A stretch of DNA of 64,000 nt, taken from contig NZ_NESL01000002.1 of assembly GCF_003063435.1 (NCBI RefSeq), forward strand, positions 434,001 through 498,000, given 5' to 3'. Of this stretch, positions 43,321 to 51,663 are shown one piece after another; position 1 is the first letter of the stretch, and every line of letters starts with the position of its first letter. Below the pieces are notes generated by a model that was given only the letters and a program-made list of their open reading frames with translations, was not told the DNA's origin and did not search any database. Source of the stretch: Limnohabitans sp. 2KL-1 (GTDB lineage Bacteria; Pseudomonadota; Gammaproteobacteria; Burkholderiales; Burkholderiaceae_C). The position numbers and the translations under genes were made by a program.

Positions 43321-45363
43321 ATGACCCTCATCCGCACCCAAACCCTCGGCGATGTGCTGCTGATCGAAATCGACAACCCGCCGATCAACGCCGGATCGCT
43401 GGGCGTGCGCCAGGGCCTGCACGCGGCCATTGCGCAACTCACTCAAGACCCCGCGCTGTGCGCCGGGGTGATCATTGGCGCAGGCACCACCTTTGTGGCG
43501 GGCTCCGACCTGCGTGAGTTCGGGCAACCGCTGCAAGAGCCGCAGCTGCCCACGGTGCTCAGCGCCATTGAAACCTGCCCCAAACCGGTGGTGGCCGCGC
43601 TGCACGGCGCAGCGCTGGGCGGTGGCCTGGAGCTCGCACTGGCCTGCGACGCACGCATTGCCCTCACGGGCACTGTGCTGGGCCTGCCCGAAGTGACGCT
43701 GGGCATCATCCCCGGCGCGGGCGGCACCCAGCGCCTGCCGCGTCGCACGGGCCTGGTGCGCGGCATGCAGATGGTGTGCAGCGGTGAGCGCATCCAAGCC
43801 GAGGCCGCTCGCGACCTGCGTCTGGTGGACGACGTGGTGGACTGCGATCTGCAGCTGCACGCCGTAGCGCTGGCGCGAAAGCTGCCGGGCAAATGCCGCA
43901 TCAGCGAAGAGACCGTACCGCATGAAGACACCGACGCCGTGGCGCAGGCCGAGCAGACAGCTCTGAAGGCGGGCAAGCGCCGCCCGGCGGTGCTGGCCGC
44001 CATCGAGGCCGTCAAGGACGCGGCCCGCCTGCCCTTTGCCGAAGGCGTGGCGCGTGAGCGTACGGTGTTCCAGCAGCTGCGCGTGTCAACCGAAGCCCAT
44101 GCCCTGCGCCACCAGTTCTTTGCCGAGCGCGATGCGGTGCGCCTGCCCGTCGACGCGCAGGCCAAGCCGCGCACGGTGGACACCGTGGCCATCATCGGCG
44201 CAGGCACCATGGGCACCGGCATCGCCATCGCCGCGCTCGATGCGGGCCTGAGCGTGCTGCTGCTCGAACAAGACAGCGCCGCCCTTGAGCGCGGGCGTCA
44301 GCGCGTGGCAGACCACTACCAAGGCCGCGTGGCCGCCGGCAAACTTCAGGCCAGCGTGGCCAGCGGTCACGAAGCTCGCCTCTCGCCCACCACCGACTGG
44401 ACGCAGTTGGCGCGCGCCGACCTGGTGATCGAGGCGGTGTTCGAAGACATGGCCGTCAAGCAGGCCGTGTTCCGCCAGATCGACACCCATGCCCGGCACG
44501 GCGCGGTGCTGGCCACCAACACCTCTTACCTGGATGTGGACGCCATCGCCCAGACCACCAGCCGGCCACAGGACGTGCTGGGCCTGCACTTTTTCAGCCC
44601 GGCCAACGTGATGAAACTGCTCGAAGTCGTGCGCGGCGCGCAGACCGCGCCCGATGTGCTGGCCACCGGCATGGCCTTGGGCAAGCGCCTGCGCAAGATG
44701 CCAGTGTTGTGCGGCAACGCGTTCGGCTTCATCGGCAACCGCATTTACAACGCCTACCGCAAGCAGTGCGAATTCATGCTCGAAGACGGGGCGTGGCCCG
44801 AAGAGGTGGACCAAGCCCTGCAGGCCTTTGGCTTTGCCATGGGCCCGTTCAGCGTGGCCGATCTGTCGGGTCTGGACATCGCCTGGCGCATGCGCAAAGC
44901 ACAAGCGGCCACACGCGACCCGCGTGAGCGCTATGTAACCATCCTCGACCAGCTGTGCGAGCAAGGCCGTCTGGGCCGCAAAACCGGCGCGGGCTACTAC
45001 ACCTACCCCGAAGGACGCCAGGACAAGACCACCGACGCGACGGTGCGCGGCATCATCGAAGCGGCTTCGGCCCAGCGTGGCCTGCAGCGCCAGCCACTGA
45101 GCACCGCCCAAATCCAGCGCCGCGCCTTGTTGGCCATGGTCAACGAAGCAGCGCTGCTCTTGGCCGAAGGCGTGGCGCAGCGCGCCAGCGACATCGATGT
45201 CGTGCTGGTGCAAGGCTATGGCTTCCCGCGTTGGGAAGGTGGCCCGGTGTTTTGGGCCCGTCAACAGGACCGAGCCCAACTCGCGCAAGACCTGCAAGCC
45301 CTGGCCATCCAGTCCGGCCACGGCTTTGTGCTGGCCGACCTGTCGTCTGTGCTGGAACCGTGA
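43321..45363 (+). CDS. enoyl-CoA hydratase / 3-hydroxyacyl-CoA dehydrogenase fusion
   Basis: The product is 680 aa from the ATG at 43321. Residues 1-190 form a crotonase with both catalytic glutamates (GGGLELALACD and LPEVTLGIIPGAGG). Residues 285-470 form the NAD domain (IIGAGTMGTGIA), followed by the C-terminal domains with LHFFSPANVMKLLEVV and GNAFGFIGNRIYNAY, which hold the catalytic His and Asn. The crotonase-first order matches peroxisomal-type bifunctional enzymes and PimF-like proteins. It probably carries out the hydratase and dehydrogenase steps of pimeloyl-CoA beta-oxidation. No thiolase gene is visible in the window. Confidence 0.88.
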   Translation: MTLIRTQTLGDVLLIEIDNPPINAGSLGVRQGLHAAIAQLTQDPALCAGVIIGAGTTFVAGSDLREFGQPLQEPQLPTVLSAIETCPKPVVAALHGAALGGGLELALACDARIALTGTVLGLPEVTLGIIPGAGGTQRLPRRTGLVRGMQMVCSGERIQAEAARDLRLVDDVVDCDLQLHAVALARKLPGKCRISEETVPHEDTDAVAQAEQTALKAGKRRPAVLAAIEAVKDAARLPFAEGVARERTVFQQLRVSTEAHALRHQFFAERDAVRLPVDAQAKPRTVDTVAIIGAGTMGTGIAIAALDAGLSVLLLEQDSAALERGRQRVADHYQGRVAAGKLQASVASGHEARLSPTTDWTQLARADLVIEAVFEDMAVKQAVFRQIDTHARHGAVLATNTSYLDVDAIAQTTSRPQDVLGLHFFSPANVMKLLEVVRGAQTAPDVLATGMALGKRLRKMPVLCGNAFGFIGNRIYNAYRKQCEFMLEDGAWPEEVDQALQAFGFAMGPFSVADLSGLDIAWRMRKAQAATRDPRERYVTILDQLCEQGRLGRKTGAGYYTYPEGRQDKTTDATVRGIIEAASAQRGLQRQPLSTAQIQRRALLAMVNEAALLLAEGVAQRASDIDVVLVQGYGFPRWEGGPVFWARQQDRAQLAQDLQALAIQSGHGFVLADLSSVLEP

Positions 45364-45427
45364 AGCTTTGAAGCACGGCACACCCCTGCCCGTCCAGCCC
45401 TCAGCCAGTCGCAACGCAGCGGGGTGT

Positions 45428-45460
45428 GGGCTGTGGGCTTTGGGCTTTGGGCTTTGGGCC
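45428..45460. repeat. heptamer repeat GGGCTTT
   Basis: GGGCTGT is followed by three exact GGGCTTT units and a partial GGGCC. The unit length of seven matches the larger arrays at 36374 and 57691, but the sequence is different. It lies 65 bases after the hydratase/dehydrogenase stop. Confidence 0.75.
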
Positions 45461-45495
45461 GGGTCGAAACTTTGGTCTTGACAGGCAAATAATGC

Positions 45496-45506
45496 AATAT
45501 GTTGTC
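45496..45506. promoter_or_regulatory. candidate BadR site 1 before aliB
   Basis: AATATGTTGTC is the exact reverse complement of the sequence at 45636-45646 and differs at one base from the right half of the badR/badH palindrome. Confidence 0.5.
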
Positions 45507-45635
45507 TCATTCAGGAAAATCTAATTTGTCAAAAAAGACAAGCCTGCATCAATTTTCACCTTGAAATACGGGAAAACCATAGGTTTTACGGGGTCAAAAA
45601 GCCTTGCAGTCTTTCATGGAAGAATCCTAAAATAG

Positions 45636-45646
45636 GACAACATATT
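45636..45646. promoter_or_regulatory. candidate BadR site 2 before aliB
   Basis: GACAACATATT lies about 35 bases before the aliB start. Its distance from site 1 is about 140 bases, so repression by a loop or by binding at two positions is possible. Confidence 0.5.
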
Positions 45647-45679
45647 TACATATAAGCCATCCACCGCGACGGAGAAACG

Positions 45680-46837
45680 ATGAACCCGAACCCCTATATC
45701 AACGAAGACCTGCAGGCGCTGGCCGAAACCGCGCGCCGCTTTGCCGATGACAAGATCAAGCCCGGTTTTCTGGAGCGCGACAAGACCCGCGAATTTGACC
45801 GGGCCTTGCTGCGCGAGATGGGCGAGTTGGGTTTCATATGCCCTGAAGTGCCTGAGGAATTCGGGGGGCTGGGCATGGGTTGCGTGGCCGCAGGTGTGAT
45901 CCACGAAGAAATCGCCCGCGCCGACCTGAGCTTCTCCTACCTGAACCTGCTGGCCTCGCTCAACAGCCAGATCCTCTACAAATACGGCAAGCCCGAGGTG
46001 GTGCGCCCTTGGCTCGACAAAATCCGCGAGGGTCGGGCGATTTGCGCCATCGCCCTGACCGAGCCACGCGGTGGCTCCGATGCGGCCAACCTGCGTTTGC
46101 GGGTCGAGCGTGACGGCGATTTTTACGTCATCAACGGCGAGAAAACCTCCATCTCGGCCGCCGACCAGGCCGACATCACCGTGGTGTTTGGCCGCACCGG
46201 CAAGCCCGAAGATGGCGCACACGGCGTGACCGCGCTGCTGGTGCCCATGGACACCCCGGGCTTGACCACCAGCCGTTTTGATTGCCATGGTCAGCGCTCC
46301 ATCGGTCGCGGCTCGATCTTCTTCGAAAACGTGCGCATCCCCGTCAGCCACCGCCTGGGCGACGAGAACAAGGGCTTTGTGCAGGTCATGCACGGCTTTG
46401 ACTATTCGCGTTCGCTGATCGGCTTGCAATGCCTGGCCGTGGCGCGTGCGGCGCTCGACGAAGCTTGGGAATACATCACCCAGCGCCAGGCCTTTGGCCA
46501 GCCGCTGTCGGCTTTTCAGGGCGTGACCCACCCATTGGCCCAGTACGACACCGAAGTGGAAGGCGCTCGCCTGGTCTGCCTGCAAGGCCTGTGGCTCAAG
46601 GACCAGGGACTGCCCCACTCCGCAGAGGCCGGCATGGCCAAGTGGTGGGGTCCCAAGCTGGCCTACGACGTGATCCACCAGTGCCTGCTGTGCTTTGGTC
46701 ATGGCGGCTACGACCGAGGCCCGATGGAGCAGCGCCTGCGCGATGTGCTGGGCTTCCAAATCGGTGACGGCACCGCACAGATCATGAAAACCATCATCGC
46801 CCGCACCCGTGCGGGTCGCAAGAACGTGCCCGCCTGA
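45680..46837 (+). CDS. aliB: cyclohexanecarboxyl-CoA dehydrogenase
   Basis: The product is 385 aa, an acyl-CoA dehydrogenase. GGAG precedes the ATG. ICAIALTEPRGGSDAANLRLRVE and KTSISAADQADITVVFGR are family motifs, and FENVRIPVSHRLGDENKGF the loop near FAD. At the usual catalytic-Glu position the sequence reads IGDGTAQI, an Asp (residue 363). The adjacent aliA and badK genes and overall sequence recall AliB of R. palustris. It would introduce the 1,2 double bond into cyclohexanecarboxyl-CoA and reduce ETF. Confidence 0.88.
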   Translation: MNPNPYINEDLQALAETARRFADDKIKPGFLERDKTREFDRALLREMGELGFICPEVPEEFGGLGMGCVAAGVIHEEIARADLSFSYLNLLASLNSQILYKYGKPEVVRPWLDKIREGRAICAIALTEPRGGSDAANLRLRVERDGDFYVINGEKTSISAADQADITVVFGRTGKPEDGAHGVTALLVPMDTPGLTTSRFDCHGQRSIGRGSIFFENVRIPVSHRLGDENKGFVQVMHGFDYSRSLIGLQCLAVARAALDEAWEYITQRQAFGQPLSAFQGVTHPLAQYDTEVEGARLVCLQGLWLKDQGLPHSAEAGMAKWWGPKLAYDVIHQCLLCFGHGGYDRGPMEQRLRDVLGFQIGDGTAQIMKTIIARTRAGRKNVPA

Positions 46838-46874
46838 GATTTTCAAAACAAAAAACCACCCCAAGGAGACAAGC

Positions 46875-48524
46875 ATGGAATTCGATGCCGTACTTTTGGC
46901 CCCACGCCGCGCCCGCATGATCGCGCAAGGCCTGTGGCACGACCGCACCATCAACGGTGAACTCGACGCCTGCGTGGCCGCCTGCCCCGACAAGCTGGCG
47001 CTTACCGCTTATCGGGTCGAGGCCGGTGATGAAAAACGCTTCACTTACCGCGAACTCGCCCAGATGGCCGACCGCATCGCGGTGGGCCTGACGCGACTGG
47101 GCGTGCAAAAGAACGATGTGGTGGCCTGCCAGCTGCCCAACTGGTGGCAGTTCACCTTGCTGTACCTGGCTTGCTCACGCATCGGCGCCGTGATCAACCC
47201 GCTGATGCACATCTTCCGTGAGCGCGAACTGAACTTCATGCTCAAGCACGGCGAGGCCAAGGTCATCGTGGCCCCCAAGACCTTCCGGGGCTTTGACTTC
47301 GAGCAGATGATCACCGCCATCCAGCCGGGTCTGCCGCATCTGAAACACATCGTGGTGATCGACGGCCAAGGCCCCAACAGCTTCGAAGCCCTGCTAAGTG
47401 GCCCCGCCTGGGAAAACGAAGCCGATGCCGCCGCCATTCTGAGTGCGCATCGCCCCGGCCCGGACGACATCACGCAATTGATCTACACCTCGGGCACCAC
47501 CGGCGAGCCCAAGGGCGTGATGCATTCGGCCAACACCGTGATGGCCAACATCATTCCTTACGCACAACGCCTGCAACTCGATGCCCAAGACGTGGTGCTG
47601 ATGGCCTCGCCCATGGCGCACCAGACCGGCTTCATGTACGGCCTGATGATGCCCATCATGCTCAAAGCCAGCGCCGTGCTGCAGGACATTTGGGAGCCGA
47701 AAAAAGCGGTCGAGATCATCAACCGCGAAAAAGCCAGCTTCACCATGGCCTCGACGCCGTTCCTGACCGACCTGACCCGCGCCGTGACCGACAACAAAAC
47801 CCCGGTGCCCACGCTGCAAACCTTTCTGTGTGCGGGCGCGCCGATTCCCGGCCCGCTGGTCGAGCAGGCGCGTGCCGCTTTGGGCACCAAGATCGTGTCG
47901 GCCTGGGGCATGACCGAAAACGGGGCCGTCACCCTGATCCAACTGGACGATCCGGACGAGCGCGCTTTCACCACCGACGGCCTGCCTTTGCCGGGCGTCG
48001 AGCTCAAAGTGGCCGGTGAGGATGGCCAGAGCCTGCCGCCCGGTGAAGCAGGCAAGCTGTATGTGCGCTCTTGCTCCAACTTTGGCGGCTACCTGCGCCG
48101 CCAGCACCTGAACGGCACCGACGCTGACGATTGGTTCGACACCGGCGACCTGGCCCGCATGGACGCGCAAGGCTACATCCGCATCACCGGCCGCAGCAAG
48201 GACGTGATCATCCGGGGCGGCGAGAACATTCCGGTGGTCGAAATCGAATCGCTGCTGTACCGCCACCCGGCCGTGGCCATGGCCGCCATCGTCGCCTACC
48301 CCGACGAGCGACTGGGCGAGCGCGCCTGCGCGGTGGTGGTCACCAAGCCCGGCCAGAGCTTCGACATGCCCACCTTGGTGGACTACCTGAAGGCTCAAAA
48401 AGTGGCGATCCAGTACATCCCCGAGCGCCTGGAGCTGCTGGACGCGATGCCCGCCACGCCTTCCGGAAAAATCCAGAAATTCAAGCTGCGCGAGCAACTG
48501 CAGGCCATGCTGGGCAAGCGCTGA
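46875..48524 (+). CDS. aliA: cyclohexanecarboxylate-CoA ligase
   Basis: The product is 549 aa. AAGGAGACAAGC precedes the ATG at 46875. The AMP-binding loop is LIYTSGTTGEPKGVMHS, followed by WGMTENGAV, DWFDTGDLARMDAQGYIRITGRSKDVIIRGGENI and the C-terminal Lys motif PSGKIQKFKLRE. The N-terminal FDAVLLAPRRARM and LPNWWQFTLLYLACSRIGAV segments resemble AliA as I remember it. It activates cyclohexanecarboxylate with ATP and CoA, the entry step of the pathway. It follows aliB by 37 bases and precedes badK by 18. Confidence 0.88.
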   Translation: MEFDAVLLAPRRARMIAQGLWHDRTINGELDACVAACPDKLALTAYRVEAGDEKRFTYRELAQMADRIAVGLTRLGVQKNDVVACQLPNWWQFTLLYLACSRIGAVINPLMHIFRERELNFMLKHGEAKVIVAPKTFRGFDFEQMITAIQPGLPHLKHIVVIDGQGPNSFEALLSGPAWENEADAAAILSAHRPGPDDITQLIYTSGTTGEPKGVMHSANTVMANIIPYAQRLQLDAQDVVLMASPMAHQTGFMYGLMMPIMLKASAVLQDIWEPKKAVEIINREKASFTMASTPFLTDLTRAVTDNKTPVPTLQTFLCAGAPIPGPLVEQARAALGTKIVSAWGMTENGAVTLIQLDDPDERAFTTDGLPLPGVELKVAGEDGQSLPPGEAGKLYVRSCSNFGGYLRRQHLNGTDADDWFDTGDLARMDAQGYIRITGRSKDVIIRGGENIPVVEIESLLYRHPAVAMAAIVAYPDERLGERACAVVVTKPGQSFDMPTLVDYLKAQKVAIQYIPERLELLDAMPATPSGKIQKFKLREQLQAMLGKR

Positions 48525-48542
48525 ATCACGAGAACACGCACC

Positions 48543-49322
48543 ATGACTGCCGAATGCCCCATCCTCACCGAAACCCACGGCCGCGTGGGCCTGATTCGAC
48601 TGAACCGCCCAGCCCAGCTGAACGCCCTCAACGATGAATTGATGGATGCGCTGGGCTCGGCGCTGATGGCCTTTGACGCCAACGCAGAGATCGGGGCCAT
48701 TCTGATCACCGGAAGCGACAAGGCCTTTGCTGCGGGGGCCGACATCGCCGTGATGGCCGACTGGTCTTACATGGACGTGTACCAAAGTGACTTCATCACC
48801 CGCAACTGGGAGACCATCCGCCAGGTGCGCAAGCCGGTGATCGCAGCCGTGGCGGGCTATGCCATGGGTGGCGGCTGTGAATTGGCGCTGGCCTGCGACA
48901 TGGTGATCGCGGCCGAATCGGCCCAGTTCGCGCTGCCCGAAATCAAGCTGGCCATGCTGCCTGGCGCGGGGGGCACACAACGCCTGCCCCGGGCCATTGG
49001 CAAAGCCAAGGCCATGGACATGTGCCTGTCGGCCCGCATGCTGAACGCGCAAGAGGCCGACCGTTATGGTCTGGTCTCGCGTGTGGTGCCAGACGCCGAT
49101 TTGCAGGCCACCGCCCTGAAGCTCGCCACCCAAATTGCGGGCTACTCACTGCCTGCCCTGATGGCCATCAAGGAATCGGTCAACCGCGCGCACGAGTCCA
49201 GCTTGAGCGAGGGCATCTTGTTCGAGCGGCGCGAATTGCACGCCCGCTTTGCCAGCGAAGACGCGCACGAAGGCATGCACGCATTCCTGAACAAGCGCAA
49301 GCCGGTGTTCCAACACCGCTGA
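48543..49322 (+). CDS. badK: cyclohex-1-ene-1-carboxyl-CoA hydratase
   Basis: The product is 259 aa, a crotonase. Both catalytic glutamates are present (GGGCELALACD and LPEIKLAMLPGAGG), and YMDVYQSDFITRNWETIRQVRKPV plus MDMCLSARMLNAQEADRYGLVSRVV match BadK from memory. It adds water to cyclohex-1-ene-1-carboxyl-CoA to give the 2-hydroxy ester used by BadH. It completes the set AliA, AliB, BadK, BadH, BadI, which is divided between two operons here. Confidence 0.9.
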   Translation: MTAECPILTETHGRVGLIRLNRPAQLNALNDELMDALGSALMAFDANAEIGAILITGSDKAFAAGADIAVMADWSYMDVYQSDFITRNWETIRQVRKPVIAAVAGYAMGGGCELALACDMVIAAESAQFALPEIKLAMLPGAGGTQRLPRAIGKAKAMDMCLSARMLNAQEADRYGLVSRVVPDADLQATALKLATQIAGYSLPALMAIKESVNRAHESSLSEGILFERRELHARFASEDAHEGMHAFLNKRKPVFQHR

Positions 49323-49386
49323 GCGCCCGACCCACGACGCGGCATCGCCACGGATCGATGGCGCGGCCCTCAGGCAACTTGGACCT

Positions 49387-49608
49387 TCAAGCCTGACCGG
49401 CCGGAGGCTTGGGCGTCTTGACCATCGAGATCACACCAAACGGGCAACGCCGCTCGCACAGGCTGCAACCGGTGCAAGCCTGTGCATCGTGCAGCACCGA
49501 ACGCTTGCGCCAGGCCACGACCTGCAAACTCAGCACTCGCGGTGGGCACGCCGCCACACACCAGCCACAACCGGTGCAACGCTCGGTGTTGATGTGCGGC
49601 AGCTGCAT
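49387..49608 (-). CDS. small ferredoxin with two 4Fe-4S motifs
   Basis: The product is 73 aa. Two cluster motifs, CTGCGWCVAACP and CTGCSLCERRCP, lie about 30 residues apart, with a basic stretch between. It could carry electrons for a nearby oxidoreductase, but no obvious partner is adjacent. It starts four bases after the thioesterase stop on the same strand, so the two form a small operon convergent with badK. Confidence 0.85.
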   Translation of the reverse strand: MQLPHINTERCTGCGWCVAACPPRVLSLQVVAWRKRSVLHDAQACTGCSLCERRCPFGVISMVKTPKPPAGQA

Positions 49609-49612
49609 GGAC

Positions 49613-50050
49613 TCAAATGGCCTTCAGGTCGGCCACCTTGCGCCAAAACGCTTCGGGCACCAGCGCTACGGTGCGCGTCTGGCGGTCCACAAACACGATG
49701 CCGATCTTGCCGCGCGCCACTTCGCGGCCAGTGTCCAGACACTCCATGCGGTAGACCAGATCAAACCCGTATTTGTTGGGGTCTTGCGGCACCATGCTCA
49801 CGCGCATGGTTTCGCCATGAAAACCCTCGGACTTGTATTGCGCGACCATGTCGCCCACCACGATGGGAAAGCCCGCCACATTGCCCTCGGTGTAGCCCAG
49901 TGATTTGAAAAACCGCACGCGGGCTTCGGACACGAGCGTCAGCAGCTGCGCGTTGTCCAGATGCCCGCCCTGGTTGACGTGGCTGATGTAGATCTGGATG
50001 TCGGTGGCAAAGACAAAACGCTCGGGAAGGCTGAACTGGATGCGGGGCAT
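49613..50050 (-). CDS. 4HBT-type acyl-CoA thioesterase
   Basis: The product is 145 aa from the ATG at 50050; no ribosome site is visible. The hotdog fold starts TDIQIYISHVNQGGHLDNAQLLTLVSEARVRFFKSLGY, a 4-hydroxybenzoyl-CoA thioesterase-like motif in which His and Asn residues replace the common YxDTDxxGHV pattern. EVARGKIGIVFVDRQTRTVALVPEAF is the C-terminal part. It may release CoA from stalled acyl-CoA intermediates of the neighbouring pathway. Substrate is unknown. Confidence 0.78.
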   Translation of the reverse strand: MPRIQFSLPERFVFATDIQIYISHVNQGGHLDNAQLLTLVSEARVRFFKSLGYTEGNVAGFPIVVGDMVAQYKSEGFHGETMRVSMVPQDPNKYGFDLVYRMECLDTGREVARGKIGIVFVDRQTRTVALVPEAFWRKVADLKAI

Positions 50051-50196
50051 GTCAAAAAATCGTGTGCGTGAACAAGCCAGTATTTTCGCCTGCCTTGAAA
50101 CGACAAGGGCCGACACACGGTCGACCCTGATCAGGCGGCAAGCGCTGCGCTGCGCTGCCCTGCCCTGTGCCTGGCGCTCGCGCCAGTGGTGCAGGC

Positions 50197-51429
50197 TCAG
50201 GGGGTCGTCAACACCAGATTTTTCACGGTGGTGCTGCCCGCCAGCCCCAGATTGAGCACCGGATCGGTGCTTTGCGTGGTGTAGCCCGCGGCGGTGCCGG
50301 TCACGTTGTAACGCCCCGCCACCATGCTGTCGGTGCTGAAGTTCAAAACCGCCCCTTGGACATAAGGCGCTTTCACTGCAGCAGCCAAAGGCAAGCTCAT
50401 GCGGTAGTCGGCACTGGTCACATCGACCCCGGTGGAGGCCACCTCCAGCACCTGCCCCGTGCTCAGGGTCTGGCGTGCAGACACCTGGGCATCGGTCAGC
50501 AGTGCATTGGCGCTGTTGCTGACCACACCGGCCACATCGGCCATGGCCGAAGCCGCAGGCAAGATGGCGGTCTGCGCCGTGTTCAGCACGGTGACGCCCG
50601 TGGCCCGGGACACGGGCACGTTCGTCACCGCCGCCGTGGTCAGGTTTTGTCCGGCCACCACCACCGTGTAGTGGGTGTTTTCAGGCAAATACGCCAAGGT
50701 GAACTTGCCCGTGATGGGGTTCGGCACCGTGGCACGCAGGTTGTTGTCGGGGTCGCGCGTAGAGACCACCACATGGGGCGCGATCGACGGATCAACATAG
50801 CCTTCGATGGCCGTGGTCAGGCGCGGAATCACCGCCACCACGGGCTTGAGGTTGTAACGCCCGGAGCTGCCCGCCTTGACGATGGAGCGGCAAGCATCAA
50901 AGTCCAGCACCATGTCGGCCACCTGACCACTTTGCACATCGAAGCGCGCCTTCAGTTTGAAGCCGCTTTGCTGGGCGCTGGGTGTGCTCAGCGGCACTTC
51001 GTCCGCGCTGCCCGAGAGCACCAGCGCATTGGCCAACGGATTGGCAGTGGACGGGTTGGCAGGGTTGTCGGCCAGCACCAGACGCACTTGTTGGTAGTTG
51101 CCAGCAGGCAAAGGCAGACTGCCCAACTCCTGCAACACGCCATTGGTCAGCGACAGCAAATCGATGCGCTGGGCCGGGATGCTCAATTCACTCCAGCCCA
51201 GCAACTCCGTGCCATCGGCCGTGGCGCTTTGGTGGACCCGGATTTTGTTGACCGTGACATAGACATGGTCGTAACCGCAGGCCGGTGCGTCGGTCATGGC
51301 GAGCTTGAGTGTGCCGGTGGACGGCGCGCCTCCCCCGCCGCCGCCACACGCGATGAGGCCTGTGGTCAAGAGCCCCAGGCCACCCCATGACAACGTTTTG
51401 AAAAGCCCGTTTGGCTTGTTGGTGCGCAT
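50197..51429 (-). CDS. DUF4382-type lipoprotein
   Basis: The product is 410 aa. GGAGATCAGC precedes the ATG at 51429. A lipoprotein signal ends in LLTTGLIAC with the lipobox cysteine followed by a poly-Gly run. TGTLKLAMTDAPACGYDHVYVTVNKIRVHQS is the start of the DUF4382 domain, and the C-terminal half holds carboxypeptidase-regulatory-like beta repeats (TLAYLPENTHYTVVVAGQN). The protein is probably anchored in the outer membrane or surface; function unknown. It stands alone between the thioesterase and aroE, with about 230 bases upstream as its promoter. Confidence 0.82.
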   Translation of the reverse strand: MRTNKPNGLFKTLSWGGLGLLTTGLIACGGGGGGAPSTGTLKLAMTDAPACGYDHVYVTVNKIRVHQSATADGTELLGWSELSIPAQRIDLLSLTNGVLQELGSLPLPAGNYQQVRLVLADNPANPSTANPLANALVLSGSADEVPLSTPSAQQSGFKLKARFDVQSGQVADMVLDFDACRSIVKAGSSGRYNLKPVVAVIPRLTTAIEGYVDPSIAPHVVVSTRDPDNNLRATVPNPITGKFTLAYLPENTHYTVVVAGQNLTTAAVTNVPVSRATGVTVLNTAQTAILPAASAMADVAGVVSNSANALLTDAQVSARQTLSTGQVLEVASTGVDVTSADYRMSLPLAAAVKAPYVQGAVLNFSTDSMVAGRYNVTGTAAGYTTQSTDPVLNLGLAGSTTVKNLVLTTP

Positions 51430-51663
51430 GCTGATCTCCATGAAAAACAATGGACAAATTCTGGCTTCGGCCCAAGCCGCATGCGGTAACCAAAAGTAAG
51501 GCCCCATGCCGCCCGCTTACACCTTTGCCCATCGTCTGACATGCGCGCGCCCAGCGCCATACAGCCATTGGTTTACTTTCGCAGACCCTTGTGTGTACAC
51601 CCTTTTGCCTATCAGTCGCACAGCGGCATGGCCGCCCTGCCCGCCGGGTCTGTTACAAAAATG

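Larger units (their letters stand above)
45364..45679. promoter_or_regulatory. repeat-bearing promoter region of the aliB-aliA-badK operon
   Basis: This 316-base gap holds, in order: a small heptamer repeat (45428-45460), a candidate BadR half site AATATGTTGTC (45496-45506), an inverted repeat AAAACC-ATA-GGTTTT (45573-45587) and the exact complement GACAACATATT (45636-45646), about 35 bases before aliB. The AT-rich character from 45480 on contrasts with the flanking genes and marks a promoter. No gene is seen. Confidence 0.6.

Noticed and set aside
49323-49386. Possible third copy of the GTCATYGCGAG repeat after badK
   Set aside because: Only short GC-rich similarity; arms do not align with the block at 59682.
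50171-50186. CTGGCG-CTCG-CGCCAG hairpin as terminator of the DUF4382 gene
   Set aside because: Short stem and no T tract; too weak to list as a feature.
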